Part shown: one piece after another, positions 38,195 through 47,001 of the stretch
Layout: the number at the start of each line of letters is the position of its first letter
Position numbering within the stretch: the stretch's first letter is position 1
NCBI RefSeq assembly: GCF_020687785.1
Contig: NZ_JAJEWI010000004.1
Location: 1-64,000, forward strand
Direction of reading: 5' to 3'
From: Sphingopyxis yananensis
Lineage (GTDB): Bacteria; Pseudomonadota; Alphaproteobacteria; Sphingomonadales; Sphingomonadaceae
DNA length: 64,000 bases
The notes under the pieces: model-generated
Seen by the model: the letters and a program-made list of their open reading frames with translations, nothing else
The model's database searches: none
Told to the model about the DNA's origin: nothing
Translations under genes and position numbers: made by a program

Positions 38195-39766
38195 ATGTCC
38201 GCCCTCAATCGCCGTGAACTGATCAAAGCTGGCGCCAGCCTCGCCCTCTTTACAGGTTTCTCCCCCTCCCCCCTCTGGGCGGCTCCCTTGGGTGCGAACC
38301 CCTTCATGCTGGGCGTTGCCTCCGGCGATCCATGGCCGGATGGATTTGTGATCTGGACCCGTCTGGCACCGCGTCCCTTGGAAGAACATGCTGGCATGCC
38401 GGCGGCGCGCGTCCCTGTACGATGGGAAGTGGCGGAAGATATGGCTTTTTCCAAAGTCGTAAGACAGGGAGAGGCCATGGCATTGCCCGAACTGGCCCAC
38501 TCTGTTCATGTCGAAGTAGCGGGCCTGCGGCCCCATCGCCATTATTGGTATCGTTTTTCCGTGGCGGGTTCGGATATCAGCCCCATTGGAATGACCCGCA
38601 CAGCGCCCCTCGCCACCGATCTGATCGATCATATGCGAATTGGTGTGGCCGGATGCCAACATTATGAAATGGGCTTTTTTGACGCTTGGCGTCATTTGGC
38701 CGAAGAGCCGGACCTCGACCTCATCTTTCATTATGGGGATTATATCTACGAAGGCGGCGCGACCAAGATGGGGCCACGCCCCAACTCATGGACGCCCGTG
38801 CGCCAGCATGTCGGGGACGAAATCTATAGCATTGACGATTATCGGCGACGCTATGCGCAATATAAAAGCGACCCCCATCTGATGGCAGCCCATGCCGCCT
38901 GTGCCTTTGCGGCGACCTTTGACGATCACGAAGTCGATAATAATTGGGCCAGCGACTTCGACCAAGATGGAACAGATCCGAAAATCTTCGCGCTCCGCCG
39001 ATTTGCCGCGTTGCAAGCATGGTATGAACATATGCCGGTTCGCAAAGCGCAATTCCCGAAGCAGGGTGGCCTCGTCGCGCATCGCCGATTGCATTTCGGC
39101 CAATTGCTGCAAATGCATCTGCTCGACACACGATCCTATCGCGCAGATCAGCCCTGCGGTGATGATTTCTACAAAAACCCATGCCCCCCTGAAGCCCATA
39201 TGGCCCCCACGGTGCTGGGCGAAGCCCAAGAAAAATGGCTGGACGACGGGCTGGGCACAGGGTCGGCAGCGTGGAATTTACTGGCGCAGCAAATCATTGT
39301 GATGCCGGTTGATTTTCGCAAGGAAGATGCAACCGAAGCACAATTCGCCACCGATTTATGGGACGGCTATCGCCCCGCGCGCAAACGCTTGATCGAAACG
39401 ATCCGTAAACATCAACTGCGCAATGTCATCATCGCGACCGGTGATCACCACCGCCATCTGGTCGGCACCGTGCCGGAAAATGATGAAATCCTAGATGGAC
39501 CAATGGTGGCGGTTGAATTTCAGGCGGCCTCTATTTCATCCAATGGCAATGGCAAAGGCGAAGCAGGCCTTGGTCATATGATGAAGAATAACCCGCATTT
39601 CGACCTATATACAGACCGCAGAGGTTATCAGCTTTTTGATATCACGCCCAAAAGCTGGCAGGCCGACGTGAAAATAATGGATCAGGTCGAAATGCCCGGT
39701 GGCAAGATCAGCACAATGGCGTCCTTTGTGGTGACGCCCGATGCCCCCGTCCTACATCGCAATTGA
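38195..39766 (+). CDS. phoD: PhoD-like alkaline phosphatase/phosphodiesterase
   Basis: About 523 residues. The N-terminus has a twin-arginine-type signal (NRRELIKAG followed by a hydrophobic stretch, cut near LWA). A PhoD N-terminal domain (GVASGDPWPDGFVIWTRLAP) is followed by the metallophosphatase core: GVAGCQHYE, HYGDYIYEGG (about 181), DDHEVDNNWA (about 242) and ATGDHHRHLVG (about 415). PhoD enzymes hydrolyse phosphomono- and diesters using calcium and iron in the periplasm or outside the cell. GGAGGA just before ATG 38195 fixes the start; the longer frame from 38051 lies in non-coding leader. It follows the receptor by about 200 nt and probably belongs to the Pho-box operon. Confidence 0.92.
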   Translation: MSALNRRELIKAGASLALFTGFSPSPLWAAPLGANPFMLGVASGDPWPDGFVIWTRLAPRPLEEHAGMPAARVPVRWEVAEDMAFSKVVRQGEAMALPELAHSVHVEVAGLRPHRHYWYRFSVAGSDISPIGMTRTAPLATDLIDHMRIGVAGCQHYEMGFFDAWRHLAEEPDLDLIFHYGDYIYEGGATKMGPRPNSWTPVRQHVGDEIYSIDDYRRRYAQYKSDPHLMAAHAACAFAATFDDHEVDNNWASDFDQDGTDPKIFALRRFAALQAWYEHMPVRKAQFPKQGGLVAHRRLHFGQLLQMHLLDTRSYRADQPCGDDFYKNPCPPEAHMAPTVLGEAQEKWLDDGLGTGSAAWNLLAQQIIVMPVDFRKEDATEAQFATDLWDGYRPARKRLIETIRKHQLRNVIIATGDHHRHLVGTVPENDEILDGPMVAVEFQAASISSNGNGKGEAGLGHMMKNNPHFDLYTDRRGYQLFDITPKSWQADVKIMDQVEMPGGKISTMASFVVTPDAPVLHRN

Positions 39767-39819
39767 CCCAGCGGTGCGCTGATCAGCGCGAATTTCTTCT
39801 GATGGAAAGATTTCTCGAC

Positions 39820-40779
39820 ATGCAATTTCACCCATATTGGCTGTTGGCGTCTGCAAGCCTTGCTTTAACCGCTACCCCTTCCCACGTGGCTTTTGCCCAA
39901 GCGGCGGCGTCGCAGCCCGCCCCAACCTCGGCCGTTCAGCAGAATGAACATATTTTGCGTGATCAATTCACCAAAATTTACACGGAGCATGGCGTCCTGC
40001 CCATCCCGATCCATCGCGGCGGCGGAATGCATCAACCGGAAAACACCATTGAATCTTTTGAATATAGCTGGGCGCGCCATATGGTGCCAGAAGCCGATAT
40101 TCGCACCACCAAAGATGGGGTGATTGTCGTCATCCATGACGAAACCGTGGTGCGCACCGCCCCAGACGCGCCCGAGAATATCCGCAACACACTCATCAGC
40201 GACCTCAATTTGGCCGAGTTAAAATCACTGGATGTCGGGGCTTTCCGTGGCAAAAGCGGGCAAAGCATTCCGACATTGGATGAAGTTTTTGCCGTAATGG
40301 CAAAAGATCCCAGCAAATTTTTGCATCTGGATTATAAAGATATTGATCTAAATATCTTATCCCAAATGGTAAAACGCCATGGCGTTGAAAAACAGGTTAT
40401 CTTCACAACCAATCGTTATGATTTGATCCAACAATGGCGAAAACTGGTTCCGACATCGCAAACCATGATTTGGATGGGCGGCAGCCAGCAAGACATTGAA
40501 GCCGTGCTCAATCGGCTTCGCGCAAATAATTTCCAAGATATTTATATCGTACACATGCATTACCGTCCGGTCGCCGACAGCAGCGCATTTAATATGACGG
40601 ATGCGTTCATGCTAAATACGCAAGCTGAACTGGCCGCTATGGGTATCGTGCTTCAAATTCAACCATGGAATATCGAAGACCCGCTGATTTACGAACGGCT
40701 TTTCAAAATCGGCATTCGCAATGTTGGCACCGACTTTCCAGACATGCTGCGTTTGATCCGCGCTCGCTATATAAAATAG
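39820..40779 (+). CDS. Periplasmic glycerophosphodiester phosphodiesterase
   Basis: About 319 residues with a signal peptide (YWLLASASLALTATPSHVAFA) and a GDPD TIM barrel. Motifs: IPIHRGGGMHQPENTIESFE, EADIRTTKDGVIVVIHDE, LDYKDIDL and the late NVGTDFPD. The family releases sn-glycerol 3-phosphate from deacylated phospholipids. I chose ATG 39820 because GGAAAG lies about 10 nt upstream; ATG 39802 and TTG 39763, which overlaps the phoD stop, are in-frame alternatives. It is the third gene of the putative phosphate-scavenging unit and is followed by a strong terminator. Confidence 0.9.
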   Translation: MQFHPYWLLASASLALTATPSHVAFAQAAASQPAPTSAVQQNEHILRDQFTKIYTEHGVLPIPIHRGGGMHQPENTIESFEYSWARHMVPEADIRTTKDGVIVVIHDETVVRTAPDAPENIRNTLISDLNLAELKSLDVGAFRGKSGQSIPTLDEVFAVMAKDPSKFLHLDYKDIDLNILSQMVKRHGVEKQVIFTTNRYDLIQQWRKLVPTSQTMIWMGGSQQDIEAVLNRLRANNFQDIYIVHMHYRPVADSSAFNMTDAFMLNTQAELAAMGIVLQIQPWNIEDPLIYERLFKIGIRNVGTDFPDMLRLIRARYIK

Positions 40780-40804
40780 GGCGCGCTCTGAATGATCTAG
40801 CACC

Positions 40805-40831
40805 TTGCCTTGCCCCAAAGGGGCAAGGCAA
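40805..40831 (+). terminator. Terminator after the GDPD gene
   Basis: A perfect 12-bp stem TTGCCTTGCCCC / GGGGCAAGGCAA with a 3-nt loop, 25 nt after the phosphodiesterase stop. The following ATTTC is only weakly T-rich, but the stem is very stable. Confidence 0.75.
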
Positions 40832-41089
40832 ATTTCATTGAATAAAAACGTCAACGAGGCTGCAATCCCCACAAAGCTGATGCGGACGGCGAATATGATC
40901 GCCCTGCCCCGCCGCATCGATCAGCCTCGATCACAAGCAATAGCTGGGACGGAAATAACGCAAAACCTATCGCGGATGCAAAGTTTAGCGGACCGCCCCT
41001 GTCGCTTTCGCATGTGTTAGGATATGCGGGGTTGGGCGGAACTGAATGGGGACGCCGCCATTTTGCGATAAGCATGGTGTCCTACCGCT

Positions 41090-42712
41090 GTGCTACGGAG
41101 TGTTGAATTGCTGCTATCCCGCTATCTTACGCTTGCGCTGGTCATGATTTCCGCAATCGTCGCGGCAGTATATCTGCCACATATTTGGGCCATTCCACTG
41201 TTTGTGATCAGCGCCATTCTGTCGGTCATGGGATTATATGATCTGGCGCAGCCCCTGCACTCGGTGCGCCGGAACTATCCTCTACTAGGGCGATTGCGCT
41301 GGTTTTTTGAGGATATACGGCCAGAAATTCGCCAATATTTAATTGAGGGCGAATTTGATAAAGTCCCCTTCTCGCGTAGCCAGCGTTCGCTGATTTATGC
41401 ACGGTCAAAGAATGAAAGCAGTGAGCGAGCATTTGGCACTTTGATTGATGTATATGGCAATGGCCATGAATTTATCGGCCATAGCAACCGACCTGCCGCA
41501 CCCGCTGACCCCGATAGTTTCCGTATTATAATCGGCAACAAGGATTGTTTGCAGCCCTATTCCGCGTCGATTTTCAACATCTCTGCGATGAGCTTTGGCT
41601 CATTGAGCGCCAACGCGATCCGCGCGCTGAACCAAGGCGCAAAAATGGGCAATTTTGCACATGATACGGGCGAAGGCAGTATCAGCCCCTATCACCGCGA
41701 GCATGGGGGCGATCTGATTTGGGAGTTGGGCAGCGGCTATTTTGGATGCCGCACGGCGGATGGGCAATTTGATCCGGCGAGCTTCGCTGAAAAGGCCGCC
41801 GACCCGCAAGTGAAGATGATCGAAATTAAGCTGAGCCAAGGGGCAAAGCCTGGTCATGGCGGCATTTTGCCGGGTGCCAAAGTTACGGCCGAAATTGCGC
41901 TGACGCGCGGCGTGCCGGAAGGGGTGGATTGTATTTCGCCATCCTCGCACCCTGCATTCTCAACCCCGCGTGAATTGGTTCAATTCATCGCCCAACTGCG
42001 ACATTTGTCGAAAGGCAAACCTGTCGGATTTAAATTATGCATTGGCCAGCCATGGGAATTTATGGGCATTGTCAAAGCGATGCGCGAAGAAGGCGTCTTC
42101 CCAGACTTTGTCGTGGTGGATGGTTCGGAAGGTGGAACCGGCGCTGCGCCATTGGAATTTACCGACCATTTGGGTATGCCGATGCGCGAGGGTTTGTTGT
42201 TTGTGCACAACACCTTGGTTGGCGCTGGGGTGCGCGAACAGGTTAAAGTGGGCGCGGCGGGGAAAATCGCCAGTGCCTTTGATATCGCGGCGGCCCATGC
42301 CTTGGGCGCGGACTGGGTGAATGCGGGCCGTGGATATATGTTTGCCTTGGGCTGCATCCAATCGCTGAGTTGCAACACCAATCGATGCCCCGTGGGCGTC
42401 GCAACGCAGGACCCGCTGCGTCAGCGCGCATTAGTCGTGCCAGATAAGGCCGAGCGTGTGGCAAATTTCCACCGGAACACGTTGCACGCTTTATCAGAAA
42501 TGATTGGCGCTGCTGGCTTGGATCATCCGAGTAAGATCGGCCCCCATCATTTATGCCGCCGCGTCAGCCCAACGGAAATTCGCTTATTCTCTCAATTACA
42601 TAAATTCTTAGTTTCAGGCGAATTGCTAGGGGCGAATGAGGAAGGTGAATTTTACCATTCCAGTTGGCGGTTGGCTCGGGTCGATAGTTTTCAGCTAAGC
42701 GAGTTGGTCTGA
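41090..42712 (+). CDS. FMN-binding glutamate-synthase-like protein, membrane-anchored
   Basis: About 540 residues. Two hydrophobic helices at the N-terminus (about 8-48) precede the GltS central FMN domain (about 120-500). Motifs are NISAMSFGSLSANAIRALNQ, GEGSISPYHREHGGDLIWE, PGHGGILPGAKVT, VVDGSEGGTGAAPLEF and the Cys cluster C-x5-C-x4-C before PVGVATQDP, a likely 3Fe-4S site. There is no glutaminase (amidotransferase) domain, so it cannot use glutamine by itself like GltB. The reaction of this stand-alone group is not settled. The start is uncertain: GTG 41090 opens the frame, but TTG 41108 has GGAG 7 nt upstream. It stands alone. Confidence 0.85.
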   Translation: MLRSVELLLSRYLTLALVMISAIVAAVYLPHIWAIPLFVISAILSVMGLYDLAQPLHSVRRNYPLLGRLRWFFEDIRPEIRQYLIEGEFDKVPFSRSQRSLIYARSKNESSERAFGTLIDVYGNGHEFIGHSNRPAAPADPDSFRIIIGNKDCLQPYSASIFNISAMSFGSLSANAIRALNQGAKMGNFAHDTGEGSISPYHREHGGDLIWELGSGYFGCRTADGQFDPASFAEKAADPQVKMIEIKLSQGAKPGHGGILPGAKVTAEIALTRGVPEGVDCISPSSHPAFSTPRELVQFIAQLRHLSKGKPVGFKLCIGQPWEFMGIVKAMREEGVFPDFVVVDGSEGGTGAAPLEFTDHLGMPMREGLLFVHNTLVGAGVREQVKVGAAGKIASAFDIAAAHALGADWVNAGRGYMFALGCIQSLSCNTNRCPVGVATQDPLRQRALVVPDKAERVANFHRNTLHALSEMIGAAGLDHPSKIGPHHLCRRVSPTEIRLFSQLHKFLVSGELLGANEEGEFYHSSWRLARVDSFQLSELV

Positions 42713-43150
42713 CGTCGAAGGCGCAGGTCACGCCAGACGCTTCCTGCCGCTGACGAAACCTCAGCTTCATATGGGAAGCACCGATAACCGAGCCGCCGCT
42801 TCGAAACTGACCTGCCACCGCCAAATGTGCGGGATGTTGTGTTGATAGACTAAGCCCTTGAAGTATCAAGGTTTAGAGGTCCGCCCTAGGGTTCGTCGCC
42901 GACTTATCAGACACCTCCGCCAACGCAATCGCAATTATCACGAATAAGTAAAAGGATAACATCGAAAAAACACACGCCAAAATGGATCACAATGTGGAAA
43001 CCACGGCCCATCACTGCAACAATGGACGCAATTTAAAGACATATATGGCCGCGATTTAGAATTTTTACTGAAAACAACCCTCGACAAATCCTATTTGTTC
43101 ACAGAGATTACCCGTCTGGATAACATGGTCGCAAAGGGAGCGGGCGCCTC
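42713..43150. other. Intergenic region, nothing recognised
   Basis: About 440 bp between the GltS-like gene and the outer-membrane protein gene. Short frames on both strands show no start signals or family motifs. The right half (42930-43080) is AT-rich and probably contains the promoter of the next operon. Confidence 0.4.
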
Positions 43151-44092
43151 ATGCTATTTCGATCACGGAAACGGGCGCAAGATTTACTCCATGGTCGGAA
43201 TTGCTCCGAACCCAGCCATCGCCCGCCAGTGGCCATCGCCCATGTCGGACAAATTCTGTCGTCTTGCTATGCTATTGCCATTATCCTGTCCCTGTACGGC
43301 GTAAATTCCGCCTATGGCGCGGAAGGCTCCATCGACACGCCTCCCGAGCATGTCTCTCCAGAACGGCCACATAAGGCGTTGCAGGTCACGCCCTATATAT
43401 GGGCGGCTGGCTTGGATGGGGATATCTCGCCATTTCGACGCGGGCCGACGATTGGCGTTGATAAATCATTCTCCGATGTCATCGACAATCTCAACTTGGG
43501 CGGTTTCGTCAATATTTGGGGACGCTATAACCGTTTTGTCGTGTCGGGCGACCTCATGTATGTCAGCACAACGGACGGCCATGGCGCGGGACCGCTTCCG
43601 GCATTCCAGCTCCCCAATGGGGCGCTTGTTCCAGCCGGCACCACCATCGATGCGACGGTTGACACCAAACAGTTCACCGCGACCGCAATGGGCGGTTATC
43701 GGGTCATCGACACGCCGCAGTTCACGCTCGATGCCCTTGGCGGCGCACGATTTTGGCATATCTCCAACGATGTCACGCTGAACATCGCGCTTGGCAGCGG
43801 CATAACCGAAAACCACGACGAAAGCTTCGGCTGGGTTGATCCCGTGGTGGGCCTGCGCGCATTCCTGCCGCTGACCGAAAAACTCTCGCTTCAAGGGCAA
43901 GCCGATATCGGTGGCTTTGGTGCGGGTTCCGACCAGACATGGTCGGCGCTGGCGACCGTTAATTACGTCTTTGCCGATCGTCTATCGGCCTCGGCGGGAT
44001 ACAAAATACTCGACGTTAATTATGATCATGATGGGCATGTTTATGACACGCGCCTCCATGGCCCCGTGCTCGGCATGACATATCGGTTCTGA
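43151..44092 (+). CDS. Outer-membrane beta-barrel protein paired with an amide hydrolase
   Basis: Up to 313 residues. The hydrophobic stretch ILSSCYAIAIILSLYGVNSA followed by YGAEG looks like a signal peptide, although about 34 residues precede it, so a later start is possible. The mature part alternates polar and hydrophobic residues as in a barrel: ALQVTPYIWAAGLDGDI, FTATAMGGYRVIDTPQFTLD, LSASAGYKILDVNYD, with terminal MTYRF. It may be an outer-membrane porin-like protein of the 8- to 12-strand type; the substrate is unknown. It lies 42 nt before the Ntn-hydrolase gene on the same strand, so the two are probably co-transcribed. Confidence 0.7.
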   Translation: MLFRSRKRAQDLLHGRNCSEPSHRPPVAIAHVGQILSSCYAIAIILSLYGVNSAYGAEGSIDTPPEHVSPERPHKALQVTPYIWAAGLDGDISPFRRGPTIGVDKSFSDVIDNLNLGGFVNIWGRYNRFVVSGDLMYVSTTDGHGAGPLPAFQLPNGALVPAGTTIDATVDTKQFTATAMGGYRVIDTPQFTLDALGGARFWHISNDVTLNIALGSGITENHDESFGWVDPVVGLRAFLPLTEKLSLQGQADIGGFGAGSDQTWSALATVNYVFADRLSASAGYKILDVNYDHDGHVYDTRLHGPVLGMTYRF

Positions 44093-44134
44093 ACAGCAAA
44101 ACTTTCCCGCAGCCTTTTATGGATTGGATTTGAC

Positions 44135-45190
44135 ATGTCCCCATTGACACGCATCACTACCGTATTTGTGGCCGCCGCAGCGCTGATGACGGCCCAAGCT
44201 CAGGCTTGCACACGGGTCGTCTATCACGGGCCAGAGGGGCGCACACTAACGGGCCGCAACATGGACTTTAAAGACCCGATGGTCAGCAATTTCTGGGTCT
44301 TTCCTCGCGGGATCAAGCGCAGCGGTGCCGCTGGCCAGCGTTCGATGGAATGGACATCAAAATATGGCAGCCTAGCCGTCTCTGGCTATGATATTTCAAC
44401 GGTCGACGGCATGAATGAAGCGGGCCTCAACGCCAGCTTGCTGTGGCTCAACGCCACGACCTTCCCCAAGGATGACGGCAAAACACCGCGCATGTCGCTC
44501 GCCATTTGGGCGCAATTCTACCTCGATCAATTTGCGACCGTCTCGGAAGCGGTCGAATATACGCGCCAACATCCCATAGAGTTGGTGAGCGGCGAGGTGC
44601 CCGGCCGCCCTGGCAGCCTCGCGCCGCTGCATCTGACACTTTCCGATCCGACGGGCGACAGCGCGGTGTTGGAATGGATTGATGGCAAGTTGAACATTCA
44701 TCACGACCGCTCCTATCAAGTGGTAACCAATGACCCGCCCTTTGCCGATCATCTTGCCAATCAGCGATATTGGAGCGCGCTTGACCCGCTTAAATTCCTT
44801 CCGGGCAGCGGTCGATCCGAAGACCGTTTCGTGCGCGCTGGCTTTTATATCAATGCTGTCACCCAAAGCGCTGATCCCCGCACGGCCGCCGCCGCCGTGT
44901 TCAGCGTAATCCGCAACGCCTCGGCGCCTTATGGCGTCAGCATTCCAGAGGCACCAAATCTGTCCACCACCCGCTGGCGCGTGGTGGCGGACCAAAAATC
45001 CATGCTTTTCTTCGGCGAATCCGCCACATCCCCCAATATTTTCTGGGTGGACTTAAAGAAGCTCAATTTTTCCGCAGGCGCGCCTGTCAGCAAGCTGGAT
45101 CTTGGCGTGGATATGAACCGCATCCTGACTGGTGAAGCATCGAGCCAGTTTGTTCAGACGAAACCATTTATATTCATGGAAGCCCAATGA
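44135..45190 (+). CDS. Periplasmic linear amide C-N hydrolase (choloylglycine hydrolase/penicillin V acylase family)
   Basis: A 351-residue Ntn-hydrolase. The signal peptide ends AQAQA, and Cys 25 would become the N-terminal nucleophile (CTRVVYHGPEGRTLTGRNMD). The conserved Arg lies in GRNMDF and the Asn in VVTNDPPF; GYDISTVDGMNEAGLNASL is a family motif. Members cleave bile-salt amides, penicillin V or N-acyl-homoserine lactones. Export in a Gram-negative points to a periplasmic substrate, so acyl-amide scavenging or signal degradation are both possible; the sequence does not decide. Partner gene: the outer-membrane protein 42 nt upstream. Confidence 0.88.
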   Translation: MSPLTRITTVFVAAAALMTAQAQACTRVVYHGPEGRTLTGRNMDFKDPMVSNFWVFPRGIKRSGAAGQRSMEWTSKYGSLAVSGYDISTVDGMNEAGLNASLLWLNATTFPKDDGKTPRMSLAIWAQFYLDQFATVSEAVEYTRQHPIELVSGEVPGRPGSLAPLHLTLSDPTGDSAVLEWIDGKLNIHHDRSYQVVTNDPPFADHLANQRYWSALDPLKFLPGSGRSEDRFVRAGFYINAVTQSADPRTAAAAVFSVIRNASAPYGVSIPEAPNLSTTRWRVVADQKSMLFFGESATSPNIFWVDLKKLNFSAGAPVSKLDLGVDMNRILTGEASSQFVQTKPFIFMEAQ

Positions 45191-45627
45191 TGACGGCGAA
45201 ACACCCACCTTGTTGAGCCGATCAGGCAGATGACCTGCCGGCACCGAGCATAACGGATTTGGCCGTCTCCAACCCTTGAGGCCGCCAAATCCAGTTTTGC
45301 TGGGTTGGGGCATTTCCAATGGTGCGCGGCGCATTGACCGGCCTTGGCCCTTGTTTTCCAGCCATGCGAACAGGGCGGACTGCGCTTTCCCTGTCCCTTT
45401 CCTACATTGACCCCGTCAGCCTGCATGGCCTAGATGTCCCCAATCACCCTTTTGTGATCCGATAGCGGAGTAGACATATGGATGAAGGGTCTAGTAGCAT
45501 GGCTGCGTCATTCGCCTGCGCAGCCTTCCCCAATATTTGGCACCATCAAGGCCGCCACCGCGTGGGTTCGCTATACCGTTAATCCGGTTCCGCCTCCATG
45601 CCTTGGCAGGCGTGACAGAGGCACCCA
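45191..45627. other. Intergenic region upstream of mgtE
   Basis: About 437 bp. It contains a terminator-like hairpin at 45255-45292 and then the promoter and leader of mgtE. I looked for an M-box-like magnesium riboswitch and could not recognise one. GAGG lies about 7 nt before the mgtE ATG. Confidence 0.45.
45255..45292 (+). terminator. Probable terminator after the amide hydrolase
   Basis: GGATTTGGC and GCCAAATCC form a 9-bp stem with a large loop that can pair further (GGCC-type), followed by AGTTTTG. It lies 65 nt after the hydrolase stop. Confidence 0.45.
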
Positions 45628-46968
45628 ATGAACAACAGCATTCGCCATATCGAGACGGCGCTCCAGTCGGGCGCTCGTCAGCATATTTCAAATCTTTTCA
45701 CCAGCGAACATCCGGCCGATATCGCAGCAGCACTCCAAAAACTTCCGCCCCAAGCGGCATGGCGTGCGCTGGGCTACGCCAGCATATCCCGCCGCGCCGA
45801 CATATTCAGCTATCTGGTGCATGATTATCAATCGCTCCTCGCGACAGTCATTCCGCGCGCGGCATTGGCAGCCGTGGTCATGGAAATGAAAGCGGATGAT
45901 CGCGCTGACCTTTATCAAAAGCTTTCGGAAGATCAGCGTGAAACGCTGATGCCAGCGCTCGCGCAGGCGGAACGTGAGGATATTCGGCAGCTCACATCGT
46001 ATAGCGAAGGTACGGCGGGATCGGTCATGACGTCCGAATATGCCGCGCTTCCACGGGACATCAGCGCCACCGCTGCACTCACCCTATTGCGGCAAGAAGC
46101 CCCAGACGCGGAAACAATCAATCGCGCCTATATCGTCGATGAAAACCGCAAATTGCTCGGCACCGTGCGGCTTCAAGACATTATAACGGCACCGCATGGC
46201 GCGAATATCAGCGACATCATGGACACAAACACCCATGCGATCCGTGTGAGCGACGACGAAGTGGCGGCCGCGCGTCGGATTGCCCATTATGACATGATCG
46301 CTTTGCCGGTGATCGACGATCAGGATCATCTTGTCGGCATCATCACCCATGACGATGCGTTGGACGTTTTGGAAGCAGAGGCCACAGATGATTTCCACCG
46401 TGTCGCCACCATCACCAATCTTGATACCAGCGTCGCAACTGCCAGCGTTCCCACCCTATATCGAGCGCGGATTTCATGGCTGATGTTGCTGGTGTTCGGC
46501 AATATCTTCTCTGGGGCGGGCATCGCGCATTTCGAAGACACCATCGCCGCGAACCTCGCCCTGATGTTCTTCTTGCCGATCCTCATCGCATCCGGCGGAA
46601 ATGCGGGCGCGCAGTCGGCCACGCTGATGATCCGCGCATTAGCGACGGGTGACATCGCCGTGTCGGACTGGGGCAAGATATTCGGACGGGAATTGGGCGT
46701 CGCTATTCTGCTCGGCCTTAGTATGGCGGCGGCAATCGCGGTGATCGGCGTATTTCGCGGTGGAAAGGAAATTGCACTGGTCATCGCCCTGTCGATGATC
46801 CTGATTGTCATCGTCGGCAGTCTGATCGGTATGCTGCTTCCTTTCCTCCTCAGCAGATTCGATATGGACCCTGCAACCGCCAGCACGCCATTGGTGACGT
46901 CGATCGCGGACGCCACCGGCGTGTTAATCTATTTCAGTATCGCGAACGCCATATTGGCCATGCCTTGA
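45628..46968 (+). CDS. mgtE: MgtE-family magnesium transporter
   Basis: A 446-residue protein. The MgtE N domain (about 10-120: ADIAAALQKLPPQAAWRAL, KADDRADLYQKLSEDQRE) is followed by two CBS domains (about 130-255: GSVMTSEYAALPRDISA, DNEN-type loops, VIDDQDHLVGIITHDDALD). A five-helix C-terminal channel domain (about 280-446) carries ILIASGGNAGAQSATLMIRA and TPLVTSIADATGVLIYFSIA. It is a magnesium-gated magnesium channel of the inner membrane. It is immediately followed by a universal stress protein gene. Motifs place this in the true MgtE group. Confidence 0.94.
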   Translation: MNNSIRHIETALQSGARQHISNLFTSEHPADIAAALQKLPPQAAWRALGYASISRRADIFSYLVHDYQSLLATVIPRAALAAVVMEMKADDRADLYQKLSEDQRETLMPALAQAEREDIRQLTSYSEGTAGSVMTSEYAALPRDISATAALTLLRQEAPDAETINRAYIVDENRKLLGTVRLQDIITAPHGANISDIMDTNTHAIRVSDDEVAAARRIAHYDMIALPVIDDQDHLVGIITHDDALDVLEAEATDDFHRVATITNLDTSVATASVPTLYRARISWLMLLVFGNIFSGAGIAHFEDTIAANLALMFFLPILIASGGNAGAQSATLMIRALATGDIAVSDWGKIFGRELGVAILLGLSMAAAIAVIGVFRGGKEIALVIALSMILIVIVGSLIGMLLPFLLSRFDMDPATASTPLVTSIADATGVLIYFSIANAILAMP

Positions 46969-47001
46969 TTGTCACCCACCGTCTCATCTAACCTCGCTTT
47001 G

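Noticed and set aside
45293..45627. Possible magnesium riboswitch before mgtE
   Set aside because: No M-box-like conserved core could be recognised; only small stems near the start codon.
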